64,000 nucleotides of DNA, taken from NCBI GenBank assembly GCA_963971535.1, contig OZ020587.1:160345856-160409855 (forward strand), written 5' to 3'. The stretch comes from Notolepis coatsorum. Lineage: Eukaryota; Chordata; Actinopteri; Aulopiformes; Paralepididae. Position numbers and translations under genes: made by a program. Position 1 is the stretch's first letter; each line of letters begins with the position of its first letter. Shown piece by piece: positions 16,613 through 31,600 of the stretch. Below the pieces are notes generated by a model, which did not search any database, had not been told where the DNA came from, and saw only the letters and a program-made list of their open reading frames with translations.

Positions 16613-19600
16613 CTGCGGTGGACACAACAAGCAACAAGACAGCGTTCAGTCACACCTCTGCTGCTGATAATAATAAACTTTATTTGTATAGCAACCTTTC
16701 ATACAGAAACTGCAGCTCAAAGTGCTTCACAACAGAAAAAAAGACGGGCATAAGATGAGCACATAAAGTGCAGACTTCCATCGGCCTGGCCATGTGGCAA
16801 TAAAAGGAACTTGAACTTGACATATAAAATCACAGTTTTTCACATTAGGATCTAACATCCCACCTTGTTTATGGTTTTAAATAGACAATAATAAAAAGAG
16901 TATGATCAAATAGACGGAGTAAAACAGTGAAATAGTGCAGTGCAATAAAATAGTAGAATAGAATAGACAAAATGAGCAGTGCAGACATAAAATACGTTTT
17001 TTACAGTGCAATAAAATAGTTCTGGATTACCGTTTAACAGTTTAAAGTCGTCTTTACCTTCTCCGTTTGGTATCCACAGTTTAAAACTGGACAGTCTTCC
17101 CCCGTTTGATACCCACTGTGACCCTTCAAACCTCCCACGTTGACCCTTCGAACCTCCCACTTTGACCCTTCAAACCTCCCACTTTGACCCTTCGAACCTC
17201 CCACTTTGACCCTTCAAACCTCCCACTCAGGGCAAACCTCCCCCTCAGGTGCTCTGCTGATCTTAGATGTACAGCCAGGTCCATAAATATTTGACACAAT
17301 TTCACAATTCAGGCTCTGCACACCACCACAATGGACTTGAAATGAGACAATCGAGGTGTGCTTTAAGTGCAGACTTTTATCTTTAATTTGAGGGTTTCTA
17401 CATCCAGGTGAACAGTGTAGGAACTACAACAGTTTCTACATGTTCCCCTTTTCTTTTTTTTTTATTTCTTTTTAGCATTTTTACAGACATGACCGACAGA
17501 GAGCAGAGAGAGGAAGGACGGGAGAAGATATGGGGGAAAGACATGCGGCAAATGTACGTCCAGGGTCGGGAGACGAACCCGGGTCGACCGCGTAGGTCTG
17601 CAGCGCAGTAACGTGGTGCGCCACCCTGGCACCCCACATGTTCCCTTTTTAAGGGACCAAAAGGTAATTGGACAAACTAACAATCATAAATGGAATTGTC
17701 ACTTTTAATACTTGTAACAGTAAAGTGCAATAGTAATATACAATGTACAGTATATACATTAGTACTACTGAGTAATAGTGCTAATCAGATGTATGTACAG
17801 AGTTGTAGTATTAATATGTACAGTGATACAGGTATAAAGACACTATGGTAGTAAGTCATACTGGCCAGCAGCATAACTAGTAAGGGATATATAGCATCTA
17901 TAGACAAAAAGGATTATATGCAGGTATGTACAGACAGATGTGAATATATATATATATATATATCGTTAGCCTCATACGATAATTGTAAATTAAAGTAATA
18001 TTTTTGCCAAATTGAGATTTCTGCCTAACTGTACTCTCCTCACACTGCTGCATCGCCCTGGCTTAGTGCCTACAGTATGTCCTCAGCCAATCAGAATGCT
18101 TGTTACGTTCAAAAATCCCCATCTGCCTAACTCACTCGTGTGACTTGTGCATTTTAACGTTACATACACAGATGGCGATCGCATGACTTAGGCCAGTAAA
18201 ACAACTGCCTAGTGTATGACATGCATGTATCTACGAGGAAAAAAAAATGCCTAAGTCACGACATATTTTGTTACGCAATGGTTGTTGTGTTTTTGCATTT
18301 TTGCAAACTTGTTGATGCACCTTGTGGAACTTATTTTCAAAGTATAAATTAAATTACACATTTGCTGGAAAACATTCCACTTATTTGCCTTAAAAAAAAC
18401 TCTTTGGTTGCTTTCGCAGTTTGCTTCGGGTCATTGTCCATCTGCACCGTGAAGCGCCGTCCAATGAGTTCTGAAGCATTCGGCTGAATATGAGCAGATA
18501 ATATTCCCCCGAAACACTTGGAATGGAATTCATCCTGCTGCTTTCGTCAGCAGTCACATCATCAATAAATACAAGGGAACCAGTTCCATTGGCAGCCATA
18601 CATGCCCACGCCATAACACTACCACCACCATGTGTCACTGATGAGGTGGTGTGCTTTGGATCATGAGCAGTTCCTTTCCTTCTCCACACTCTTCTCTTCC
18701 CATCATTCTGGTACAAGTTGATCTTGGTCTCATCTGTAGATCTGTTGCTCCAGAACTGTACAGGTGTTTTTTTTTAAGATTTATTTTTGGCTAAATCGAA
18801 TCTGGTCTTCGTGTTTTTTGAGGCTCACCAATGGTTTACATCTTGTGGTGAACTCTCTTGTATTCACTCCGGTGAAGTCTTCTCTTGATTGTTGACTCTG
18901 ACACAGATACGCCTACCTCCTGGAGAATGTTGTTGAAACTGTTGTGACAGGGTTTTTCTTCACCAGGGAAAGAATTCTTCTGTCATCCACCACAGTTGTG
19001 TTCCATGCGTCCTCTGGGTCTTTTGGTGTTGCTGAGCTCACCAGTGCGTTCTTTCTTTTTAAGAATGTACCAAACAGTTGATTTGGCTTCTTCTACCGAT
19101 ATCATATTGAGAGTTGACAGCAACATATTCCAAATGCAAATACCACACTTAACTCTTAACTCTAGACCTTTTATCCGCTCCTTGTAAATGAAATAACACA
19201 CACCTGTCCAATACATTTTGGTCCCTTAAAAAGGGAAATTGTTGTAATTCCTACACCGTTCACCTGATTTGGATGTAAAGTCTGCACTTAAAGCACATCT
19301 CGATTGTTTCCTTTCGGATCCATTGTGGTGGTGTACAGAGACAAGAGAAGATTGTTGATGTCCAAATATTTATGGACCTGATGTTAGATATACACCTTGA
19401 GGGTACTATGAGATTAATTATTATGCACCAAGACATTCAATAATTAGAAATGACGACTGTATAGACTCACTCAACCGAGGAAACTGGAAAAAAAACTCAA
19501 CACACCACAACAGCAAGAAAGAACTCGTTATACTCAATAAACGTAATAGAACTCAATAAAACCTAATGAAAATGTTAAATGAAACACATTCTTACTGTCA

Positions 19601-22600
19601 TTTCGTGGGCACTTTAAGTACGGCAATACAAGATTTTGTATTAACTATAATTTAACATTGATAACTGTGTTACTAATTACAGTACAGTCAGCTTTTGAAC
19701 CCAACTAACTACGGTACATTCAAGAACACGTGTTAAGAATCTGGCATCACAACAGTACCTTGTGGGAACCCTCCGATTCCAGGTAAGGGCACCGTGCCCA
19801 GGTCTGGCAAGGTGATGTTTAGGTTTGGTAGATTAGGAAGAGGTGGAAGATCTCCAGGTAAGTGCATGAAACCTGTGGAGAGAAGATCAGAGAGGAGAGG
19901 AGTCAGACGGAACCAAACTAGGGCTGGGCGATATGGCCTAAAAATAAAATCTCTGATCTAAAAAAAAAAATATATACTCTCTTTTTTATTTGACACAAAA
20001 AAATTATCAAACCAAGATGAATTTCCCTATTGGGATTGAAGTGCAAACCTAACTTTCACCAATCTTCACTTAAAAAAAAAATATATATAAAAGGTTACTC
20101 CCTATAAACCTATTGGGATTAATAATGTGCAAATCTAACTTTCACCAAACATCACTTTGTAAAATAAAAGGTGATTTTTTATTTTTTTTTGAAAATCATC
20201 CTAAATCATTAATTCTAATGAATCGATAAAATCGATTCATCGCCCAGCCCTAAACCAAACACCCTCTTGAGTCATTCAATCCAAAATGTTTTCACATCAG
20301 TAAGTAGCAGAGTTCAACTAGACCAACAACTCTCTATGGTGAACAAACAAGTGTTTAGCAACAGATCAGAGGTGCTGTTACAAAGGGTCAGATTAAACCG
20401 AATATATATATTTATTGCCTGAGATCCCATGTATAGTATTTGTATATCGTTTGATATCCCTTGTATATTCTTTGTACATATACACGGAATATCCCTTTAC
20501 CTGGTACAGGACAGACCATAATATTCGTTCTCCTATTGGAAGCGATCCCCTAGGCGCCAGTGACTTACCCCCTAGAGCCGACTTGAAAGCTACCGACGAG
20601 ACATGCCCTTACTAGCCTCAGCTCCGCGCAGGAATACGGCTACCGAAAGCAGAGCGGCACTATTTGTCCACCGTACATATAAATATGGCGCAAGTAAATG
20701 TAGAAGTCCCTTGTCCCGTTCAGTCTCGTTCAGTTCCAGTTATCCAAGCGACGTCTCTCACCCACTACGCAACGTGGGCAGAGTAGGGCTCGTATTGCCC
20801 CAAATAGAGTCGTGTTTATCCTACTACGTTTGTTAAACGTATCGTTCGTTATCTACGAGTAAGCCTTCATTACGAGTCAAAGACCACGTGAAGTGGGTAA
20901 TTGTGTGTCTACATAGAGCACTTATTGCCGCGTGCTAATAGGATAGTAACGTCAAGTTCAACCGTGGACCACCGCGCACCACGGAGGATACCTACACCGG
21001 TGATTGCAGAGCCACTTTCCGGCAGGATTACTACTATTATTCTTCATTCTTCACCAAGCTGCTGGAGCAGAGAACCGTCTACACCCCGCTGCTGTGGGAT
21101 CTACACATGCCCGTGAGGACATCACTCGAGCCCGTCTCTGTCGGAGCAGAGACTCCACGGCTCCATCTGGGCGGCGCGCACACTGGGACCAGCTGCCTTT
21201 TCATCCGCTGCTGCAGAGAGCAATATACCGTCTCCAGGTGCCTCTTGAAGCTCCGTGGAACCATTGACTTTGTATAGAGCATTGCCTCCCTCTGCTGGCT
21301 TACAACCGGTAGTACACCCCCATCCCAGAGTACCAGAGATAATTCTTAATATTCATTATTGATTTGCCTGCACATTCTTTGCCTTATAAGCGCAATCTAA
21401 GTAAAGTATATTATGTAATAATATTCTTATCTGTAATAAATATTCTAAACGAGTATTTGTGTGGAAACCGTGTTATTGTGGAGAAGTTCTCATCATATAC
21501 CTGTGTACGGTATTGGCCAGTAATGTACATAATACGGTAGTGGTTTAATGATACCAATACTTGATTAATACAGTCAGGGAATTGTACCCCTCAGTTACAA
21601 TTGGTCCTTCGAGCCCCGGATAATAATTAGCGTAATATTAATATAATATTAATATCGACATGGCCGATGACGAACACTCCACAAACGGTTCTCCTAAGCT
21701 AGATCGCCCGCAGCGCAGACGGCAGCCACCTCCCTATCTAGAGGCATACGCTGTCAGTCCAATACCTAGCTTTAAAGGGACATTAAATACGGATAAAATA
21801 ACTAAAGCGGATAGTAAAATTATGTCCGACCCTACCAACCAGGCTACCCCGCCAACAGAGGCCCTAGTGGGTTCTAATGTAACTGACCAAGCTCACGGTG
21901 GGGACCAGGAGGGAACTGACACGACTTTATCCCCCGACAACGCCGACGAGGTAGTCCCCGGAGCGCTCCAGGATAAAGAAAGCCCTCCCGGGATGGAACC
22001 CGACCCACCACAAGAAGAGACGCGCACCCAGGAGACGGATCTCCTCGGTACGCAACAGGAGAACGGGTCTCCAACAAGTACTGCCGGGAGCCGATCGCCC
22101 CGAACGGCGTCTTCCCCCAGCGCGGCGGACAAGATGCTGGCGCAAGCACTCATCGCCACCCTGGCAGCCTCCACCGAACGCGATCGACTTCAAGCGCAAC
22201 AGACGCGCGAGCGCGAACAGTTTGCAGGCGAGCGAGAGCGCTTCCAGGCGCAACAAAGGAGTGAAGACGACCGCATAAGACTGGAGACCAGACGCCTCCA
22301 GACAGAAGAGAACATTGAGAGAAGCCGCGCCGATGCACAGCACGCCGCCGCCAATGCACAGCGCGACGTCGCAAATGCACAGCTCCACGCCGCCCATGCC
22401 AGCGCCAATGCCCAGCGCGACGCCGCCAACGCACAGCCGCCCAGGCCAGCGCCAATGCCCAGCGCGAAGCAGCGCGCGACGCAGCCCATGCCCAGCGCGA
22501 GGCAGAGCGCGACCGGCTGCAGGCGGAGCTGATGGACAAACTGGTTGCCATGGCGACACCCCCTCACTCCGCACGGAGCTCTCAGAGATCGTCAAGACAT

Positions 22601-25600
22601 GGGTCTAGGACACATTCCCCTACCCGACGAAGCGACCCGGGACTCCGCCAACAGGAGGATCCTGTCCACGTCTCCGAACCCCCTTCCCGGCCGGTCCATA
22701 CGAGACCCAGCAACCGGGAAGAATCGGACCACGCCGAGAGAAGACAGAAGAGAAGACAGAAGACTCCAGGTCCTAGCAGAGGAAGAGGAGGAGGAAGAGG
22801 AGGAATGTCAAGCCGACCAGCAGCAACGTACTCTGGCCCAGGAGGCCCAGTACAGCCCCGACCAGCAGCAACGTACTCTGGACCAGGAGGTCCAGTACAG
22901 CCCAGAAGTCAGCCCCGAGGCCCTGCGCTACAAACCCCCGACTCAACTCACGGGTGAGTTTGACGCACCGCCAGCCCCGAGGGACAGCACCTGGGTACCC
23001 GACCTTCGGTACCCACCAAGTACCAGCCCAAGACGACACGCACGGGGAGACTCGCCTAGGAGGCCTCTTCCCCAACGCTCACCGATGTGCCAGTCATCCA
23101 TGACATCGTACCTTGGCGCACCGACGTTTCCAGACTTCACCCATGAGAACCGAGCACAGTACACGGAGCTACGGATGTGCTTAGAGACAATGATGGTTGA
23201 TGTAGCTGATGAACGCCACAAGTATGCTACCCTATTGAAGCACCTCAAGGTGCCCCGAGCGCACAATATAGCGCTGGCCTATGCCAACTCTACTACCCCA
23301 TACACAGCGGCTCTAGCAGCACTCGACCAACGGTATGGACGCGTATGGGACTACGTGATACAGGATATAAGAGACATTGACCGTCTCCCCCCAGCCAGAG
23401 ACAACAGAGCGCTAGATGACCTGTCTATCAAGGTACAGTCCCTGGTAGGGATGCTGGGGTCCCAAAAGGAAAAGGGTATCTACGAACTGTACGCTAACTC
23501 TAACGTAGAGAGGATATTAGAGAAGCTCCCTCCCACCCGACAAGAGCGCTTCAGGCGGCAGAGAGACTACCGCGACCCCAACGGTCCAGAGGCATCCCTC
23601 CTAGACCTATCTGAGTTCCTCGCCAGGGAGGTCAGTAGCCTACGACTCGACACGTTCGTATGGAGTGGACCAAGCCCAAGACTCGGACCTCGGGGACAAA
23701 CGGATAACCGCCGGTTGGTGACCGTTATGCACCAAGCCGAATCAGTACCACACAAGAACCACAACACCCCCTCGACGAAAGAGGACCAGTGGAAGATTGA
23801 GTGCCAGTACTGTGAGGGAGAACATCGGCTGTATCGGTGCGAAGATTTCAAGAAGCTGACCACGGATGATGTGAGTCAGTGGGTCAAGGACCACCGCCGC
23901 TGCTTCCGCTGCGCGCGCAGCCACCTAGCAGCTGAGTGCCGCTTGAAGAAGAAGTGCAGCAGGTGCGGTGGCACCCACTTGGAGGTCCTGCATGACATCA
24001 ACAGGCGTCAGCCAGGACAACAGAGTGGGCCCGTCGCGGTAATGTACCATGCCGAGGCGGTGGCACCAGTACCGAAGAGCCACCAGACCGCTCCCTACTG
24101 TACCTACTGCGATGGCGGACACTGGCTGGCACAGTGCGCCGAATATAAGACACTGAACCCCGTCCAAGTGGACCAGTGGCGTGAGGCGGCCCAGGCGGGC
24201 GCCGCTTACCACGCAGGGGCGGCCCAGGCGGGCGCCGCTTACCGCGCAGCACGGTGCGGAGCCCACCAGAAGGTCCAAGACAACCAACCAACAGGAGTGC
24301 TCCACATTGACCAGCATAGCGGGACCCCCCGTGTGCTCCTCAAAGTGGTCAGAGTGCTCCTGAGCTACGAGGACAAGGTCCTGGACACTTACGCCGTCCT
24401 GGACGATGGGTCTGAAAAGACTCTCCTCCTCGCTTCCGCAGCAGCCCAGTTGGGCCTGCGAGGTGTCAAAGATACAATGACCATACGCACCATCAGAAGG
24501 GACCAGAAGACCATAAAGGGTGAAAGGGTCTCCTTCAAGATAGCAGCGGTGGACCAGCCCGAGAAGCAGTATAGTATAACTAACGTCTTCACCAGCCACG
24601 ACATAGGCCTGTCTCAGTACACCTACCCCATCCCACAGCTGATGGCTAAGTATGTGCACCTACGTCAACTACCTATACCGCTTATCGACGGCGCCACACC
24701 GACCCTGCTCATCGGCTCCGACCACGCGGACCTCATTCTCCCAATTGAGGCGGCCCACGTCGGACCCAAAGGATGCCCAGTCGCGGTTCAGACCCGACTG
24801 GGATGGACGCTCCAGGGCCCCCTCTACGGACTTGACAGTCAACCCACGTCCACACGCCGCCTACACACAGAGGCGAGCGACACCGGCCTCTCCCCCGTAC
24901 AGCAGAGGCTATTGACATTAAGCGAGAGGCCCGTGAGAGAACCGTGGGTACCAGAGGGAGTTCGGAACCCCACCCCCCTCAGCTGCGCTCCAGACGTAGC
25001 TGACCTCGAACCCAGCACCCCAAGCGACTCCTTGGCGGGGCGGCCGGGACCGGCCCCTCCTCAGACGGGGTACAGAGCAAACAAGAGAGACAGACTGAGG
25101 AGGAGGAGGCACAGCCAAGCACAGATCAAAGCAGTCTCAGGCCCGCTCCCTCCTAAGCCCCCCTTCATCCCGTCCAGTCGTCATGACCATGGCCCAGTCA
25201 CTACCCCGAGCTGCGTGGCCGGCCGGCCGCGTAAGCAGGGTGACCACTGGTGCCGACGGAAAGGTCAGAGTGGCAGAAGTGCTCGGCCAAGGGCGGACCT
25301 GCAACCGACCCGTGGCGAGGCTGATAGAGTCGCCAAGGCTCCCCGACTCGCTTAATGACGACCATGACCCATGACTTTGTGAACTGACCGACCCCCTCAC
25401 AACGGACATTGAGTAGTGGACAGTGCGGTTAATCTGTCTCTGCTTAGCTAATTAGGTGGGACTAATTAGGGGGCGGCTGTTACAAAGGGTCAGATTAAAC
25501 CGAATATATATATTTATTGCCTGAGATCCCATGTATAGTATTTGTATATCGTTTGATATCCCTTGTATATTCTTTGTACATATACACGGAATATCCCTTT

Positions 25601-28600
25601 ACCTGGTACAAGACAGACCATAATATTCGTTCTCCTATTGGAAGCGATCCCCTAGGCGCCAGTGACTTACCCCCTAGAGCCGACTTGAAAGCTACAGACG
25701 AGACATGCCCTTACTAGCCTCAGCTCCGCGCAGGAATACGGCTACCGAAAGCAGAGCGGCACTATTTGTCCACCGTACATATAAATATGGCGCAAGTAAA
25801 TGTAGAAGTCCCTTGTCCCGTTCAGTCTCGTTCAGTTCCAGTTATCCAAGCGACGTCTCTCACCCACTACGCAACGTGGGCAGAGTAGGGCTCGTATTGC
25901 CCCAAATAGAGTCGTGTTTATCCTATTACGTTTGTTAAACGTATCGTTCGTTATCTACGAGTAAGCCTTCATTACGAGTCAAAGACCACGTGAAGTGGGT
26001 AATTGTGTGTCTACATAGAGCACTTATTGCCGCGTGCTAATAGGATAGTAACGTCAAGTTCAACCGTGGACCACCGCGCACCACGGAGGATACCTACACC
26101 GGTGATTGCAGAGCCACTTTCCGGCAGGATTACTACTATTATTCTTCATTCTTCACCAAGCTGCTGGAGCAGAGAACCGTCTACACCCCGCTGCTGTGGG
26201 ATCTACACATGCCCGTGAGGACATCACTCGAGCCCGTCTCTGTCGGAGCAGAGACTCCACGGCTCCATCTGGGCGGCGCGCACACTGGGACCAGCTGCCT
26301 TTTCATCCGCTGCTGCAGAGAGCAATATACCGTCTCCAGGTGCCTCTTGAAGCTCCGTGGAACCATTGACTTTGTATAGAGCATTGCCTCCCTCTGCTGG
26401 CTTACAACCGGTAGTACACCCCCATCCCAGAGTACCAGAGATAATTCTTAATATTCATTATTGATTTGCCTGCACATTCTTTGCCTTATAAGCGCAATCT
26501 AAGTAAAGTATATTATGTAATAATATTCTTATCTGTAATAAATATTCTAAACGAGTATTTGTGTGGAAACCATGTTATTGTGGAGAAGTTCTCATCATAT
26601 ACCTGTGTACGGTATTGGCCAGTAATGTACATAATACGGTAGTGGTTTAATGATACCAATACTTGATTAATACAGTCAGGGAATTGTACCCCTCAGTTAC
26701 AGGTGCTCTTGGGTCTTTGGGAGAAAAGGAGTGTAAAGGATCCCAGACACTCAAAAATATAAACAGGAGGAAAATATCTTTAAAAAGCCTTTATTGTATT
26801 GTATCGCGGCCACATAGTTAAAAAAAATTAAATGCCAACATGTTTGGACCAAGCTGGTCTGCATCAGGGCGTTAGTGAAGTTGCTACGTGTTCACCCCAG
26901 TGTTTCCCTTTATATGCATTCAGCAGCGCTGCTGCTCTGAGACAGAGAGAGGCAGCGAGAGACTCTCATTACGCGCAACGCATGTAAGCACGCACTGCAT
27001 TCTGAGAGAGAGACTCATTATGCACGACGCATGTAAGAGCGCACATGCGTTCCGAGAGAGAGAAAGAGACTCATTATGCGTGACGCAAGTAAGCGTGCAC
27101 TGCGTTCCGAGAGAGAGAAAGAGACTCATTAGTCATTACGCACGACGCAAGTAAGCGCGCACTGCGTTCCGAGAGAGAAAGAGAAAGACTCATTACGCTC
27201 AACTAGTGATGCACGATATATCGGCCGCCGATATAATATCGGTAGGGTTGGGCATCGTTTGGATTTGAACGATTCCTGTTCTAAACGATTCTCGATTCCG
27301 ATTCTTTGAGGTGCAGGTCAAAACAGGTCACAGCTTATTTTGCAGGAGATTTTTTATTTTTTTTAAATGTAGAATTTTTTCATACTATTCACATTTTCAG
27401 TTGACTTGATACAGTTTAATTTGGTTGCTGTACTGTAACTATGGTATTAATTAACAAAGTAAAAAAATAAATAAAAAGAAATTCGAAATTTGAATCGAAA
27501 TTAAGAATCTAAATGCAAATATGTTCCAGAACCGGAAGTTGGGAACCGGTTCCTATTAGAACCGGTTTTCGGTGCCCAACCCTAAATATCAGCCGATATG
27601 GCAGTTTTTTTACACATCGGTACGATGTTTTACATGTTTTGGCCTTAAATAGTTTCAAAATATCAGTCATTTCTGAAAATAAGTTACAAAAGTTAAAAAG
27701 AAATGCGTTTTGGAAAATAGCTCTTTATTTGCTTATCATAAAAAGGTGTTTTCTATACAGAGATATCGACATCTGTAAATATCGGTATCGGCCAGAACAG
27801 CAATATTAATATCGGTTATCGGTATCGGCCACAATTTTCACATCGGTGCATCACTAGCAGCGCGCAAGTAAGCGTGCACTGCGTTCCGAGAGAGACTCTT
27901 CACTACGAAGAGGTCAACTTGAGTGCATTTAGCCCCAACCAGTGTTCATCTCCATTATGTTACAAAAAATCGGATGCTTATTTTGGCTTTTAAGAAAACA
28001 AGATTAACATTTTCTTAAAACAAGATTAAATTGACCAATCAAGAAATAAGCTAAATGGAATAAGCCAGTGGAATAAGATCATTCAAAATAATTCTGTATT
28101 TGTTCTGCATCTGTTATTGTACCAAATACAAGATATTTTCACTTGATAAGATTACATTTTTTGCAGTGTACAAATATGCAGCTACCTGGGCCTCCAGAGC
28201 ACTTCAGCGGACACACCAAAAACATCCTAGCAAATTCACACGCACGTGACTCCATGAACATGAACATGAATAACCTATCTCGCACAATTCGAAGGTAGTT
28301 TTAAGTAATTTCTCTGGCAGCGTGCGCTAATATGGATTCCGGCAGCGCGCGCAGCACAGCTGTTGACATTGTTTTCAGGGTAAACACTGCACCCTTTATA
28401 TACAAGAGCTCATCAACAGAGGTGCCCGGTAGAGGGCAATTGGTGATTGAGCAATCAATCAATCAATCCATCAATCAATTATAGACAAGCACATCAATAG
28501 AATCACAACATGACATTAAATACAAAAAAAAGAAAAACAGAAGTGAATGAATGAATGAATGAAAACTTTATTTAACAGATTGCAGAATGGGTACAATACA

Positions 28601-31600
28601 GTACGGCTCAATACATACAATTGTTAAGGGGATGCAGACCTGAGAAAGACGTTTGTCTTGTTTCCATCAGGGTCCCCCATTTTCAATTCATATAGACATT
28701 TATGACATACACAACATACATGACATTTATGGCATAGGGACATATAGGTATTTAGTACTGATACATTTGTGACATAAACGGTATTCACATATACAGTACT
28801 GTTACCCCTAGATCCTGACAGAGTATATACATATGATGGGGAGGGGACTGTACATTAGGAGGGGGTGGGTGGGTGGGAGAGAAATATACATGCGGTGGGG
28901 AGGAGACTGTCTATTAGGAGGTGGTGGGGGTTTTGGGCATTTACGGTGGCCAGTTTCGAATTGCAGCCTCCCGTAGGTGCTCTTTAAGAGCGGTTTTGAA
29001 TGTGGGCAGGGATTCACATTCCTTTACAGCTTTGGGTAGGGCGTTCCACATTGTTGTGGCATAATTGCAAAACGTGTTTAGTCCCTTGTTTGATCCGAAT
29101 CTGGGTTTAACATGATTTGTTGAGCTTCCTCTGGTGTAGTGGTTGTGGTATTCAATGACCTTTGGGAAGTATTTTGACATGTACATGGGCACCCCGGTCG
29201 TATAGTGTATCTTGTAGACCAGGCCCATTGCAAGTTGCTGTACTCTGTCGTCTACTCTAAGCCATCCTAGGTTGTCAAAGTGGGCAGGGGTGAGGTGGGT
29301 TCTGGGGTTCAGGTCAAGTAGTAGTCTGACCAGTTTGTTTTGTGATGTTTGTAATTTTGTTTTAAGCGCCTTTGAGGTGCTTTGGTACCATGAGGTGCAT
29401 GCATAGTCATAGTACCCTTGAATGAGTGCTCCTGCCAGAGTCTTCAGGGTATTCTTGTTTACCAGAGAGGAGATCCGGTACAAGAATCTAGTTCGTTGGT
29501 TGACTTTTTTTTATTACATTGGATGCCATTTTGTCACAGGAAAGATTTGCCTCTAGGATGGAACCCAGGTAGGTAATTTCGTCTTTCCTTGTGACAATAT
29601 TGTCACCCACTGTAACTGAGAAGCCGTCGGTCTTGCTGAGTTTGTTATTTGAACCGAAGAGAATGGACTCTGTTTTGCCCATGTGTAATGATAGTTTGTT
29701 ATCAGCGAGCCATATGCAGATTTTGCCTAGTTCCGAGCTGAGGGTTTTTTCAACCTGCAACTTGTTCTTGTCAGAGACCAGCAGGGCTGAGTCATCCGCA
29801 AACAGGAACAAGTTGCAGTCACAGGCTGACGACATGTCATTTGCATAAATTAGGAAGAGTAGCGGTCCTAGTATGCTTCCTTGTGGAACACCACAGCTCA
29901 CTGTGAGGGGGGGGGATAGAGTACCGTTTACCTCTACCATCTGTTCTCTCCCCTCCAGGTAGGATTGCATCCAGCTCACTGATAAGCTATCAAAACCAAT
30001 TGCTTTTAGCTTGTCCATTAGAATGGAGTGATTGACAGTGTCGAAGGCCTTTTGTAGGTCCAGCATGACCATGCCGCAGTATTTGCCCACGTCCACCTCT
30101 TGTTTGATGTGGTCGTTCAAATAGAGGAGGCATGTGTCAGTGGAGTGGGACGTTCTGAAGCCAGATTGGAATTCGTAGATTAGATTTTTTTCCGCCAGGT
30201 ACTTTTCGACCTGTTCGTAGACTATTTTCTCCATGACTTTCGAGATGGAGGTAAGAATAGAAACAGGGCGGTAGTTGCCTGGGTCTAATTTGCTGCCATT
30301 TTTGTGCAGAGGGGTCACTCTCGCAATTTTGAAGTCCTTGGGGACGTGCCCCTGTTTTATAGAGAGGTTTATTATGTGTGTGATGACTGGGGTGATGGCG
30401 GCTGCTACGTCTCTGAGGAATTTGGAGGGGATGTTGTCATGGCCAGTGGCCTTGTTAGGTTGGAGGGCGCTCAATTTTTTGAGTACCTCATCGGTTGTTA
30501 CCATTTCAAGTTTGAAGTCGTCTTTGTGGACCCCTAGGTTTTTGTAGTATGCTACTATGTGTTCTACCCCATAATGCCCTGAGTGGGAGGGTAGTTTGTT
30601 TACCAGTGTTGTGGCTATGTTTGTGAAGAAGATGTTTAAGTAATTGGCTACATCCAGCTTGTCTGTGATGAGCGTGTTGTCCGTCTTTATGTTTATGTTT
30701 GAGAATCTGGTTTTAAGTTTTTTACTGCAGCCTAGTTGATTATTGAGTAATTTCCAAAGTTCGCTGGGTTTGTTTTTGTTTTCCTCAGTTTTGTCGTTGA
30801 TGAAATTTCTTTTTGCGGTTCTGATCATGGTGTTTACGTCATTTCTTAGTCTGTTTCTTTGAATTTTTAGTTCAACCACGTGGGCTTGGAGTTCACTGTT
30901 TGAGCTTTTGGAAAGCTTTGTCTGACTTTTATGAAGTTCAGAGTGTATATCACAAGAAGCCATTTATACAGAGGTATCTTGTTTTTCCACATTAGAAATA
31001 ACAATTGGTATAATTATCAAAACACCACCCAGCTCTGGTTGGTACTAACCTGGTGACATGGCGGCAGGGTTGCCAGATGGTGCGTTGCTAAGCGACGGAG
31101 AGACCTGGGTAGGCAGCACTGGTACAGTAGGTAACCCTGCAAGAGAGACACTATTACTATCACGTCACCTGCTTTAACTATTACATCACCAGCTTTAACT
31201 ATTACATCACTATTACATCAGCTGCTTTAACTATTACACACTTACACCAGCTTTAACTATTACATCACCAGCTTTAACTATTACATCACCAGCTTTAACT
31301 ATTACATCACCTGCTTTAACCATTACATCACCAGCGTTAACTATTACATCACCTGCTTTAACTATTACATCACCTGCTTTAACTATTACACACTATCACA
31401 TCACATGCTTTAACTATTACATCACCTGCTTTAACTATTACACACTATCACATCACATGCTTTAACTATTACATCACCAGCTTTAACTATTACATCACCT
31501 GCTTTAACTATTACACACTATCACATCACATGCTTTAACTATTACATCACCAGCTTTAACTATTACATCACCTGCTTTAACTATTACATCACCTGCTTTA

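Larger units (their letters stand above)
17272..19388 (-). mobile_element. Decayed Tc1-like transposon
   Basis: The ends are CAGCCAGGTCCATAAATATT at the left (after TA at 17270) and AAATATTTATGGACCTG at the right, with about 130 bases of further inverted similarity (AGTGCAGAC and CTTTAAGTGC blocks). - strand frames hold transposase pieces. 19216-18983 contains the helix-turn-helix region ([20 protein letters not shown]). 18716-18390 contains the catalytic part ([52 protein letters not shown]). The frame is then lost, so a functional DDE domain is not encoded. A SINE (17448-17635) and a LINE-derived repeat (17700-17950) lie inside it. Confidence 0.88.
20376..26701 (+). mobile_element. BEL/Pao LTR retrotransposon, young and incomplete
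   Basis: An ancient-virus-like LTR element. LTRs 20376-21599 and 25478-26701, each 1224 bases, start TGTTAC and end TTACA. An exact 5-base target duplication GGTGC lies at 20371-20375 and 26702-26706. The LTRs differ at about four positions (about 0.3%), so the insertion is very recent. Internal parts recognised are a Pao-type gag region with zinc knuckles and a Pao-type aspartic protease. No reverse transcriptase, RNase H or integrase was recognised and the interior is short for the family, so the copy is incomplete and would depend on relatives. It lies in sense-opposite orientation within a gorasp2 intron. Confidence 0.92.

Noticed and set aside
20415-21282. Several short open frames, duplicated exactly at 25517-26384
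   Set aside because: They lie in the two LTRs of the BEL element and are identical only because the LTRs are; no protein resemblance.
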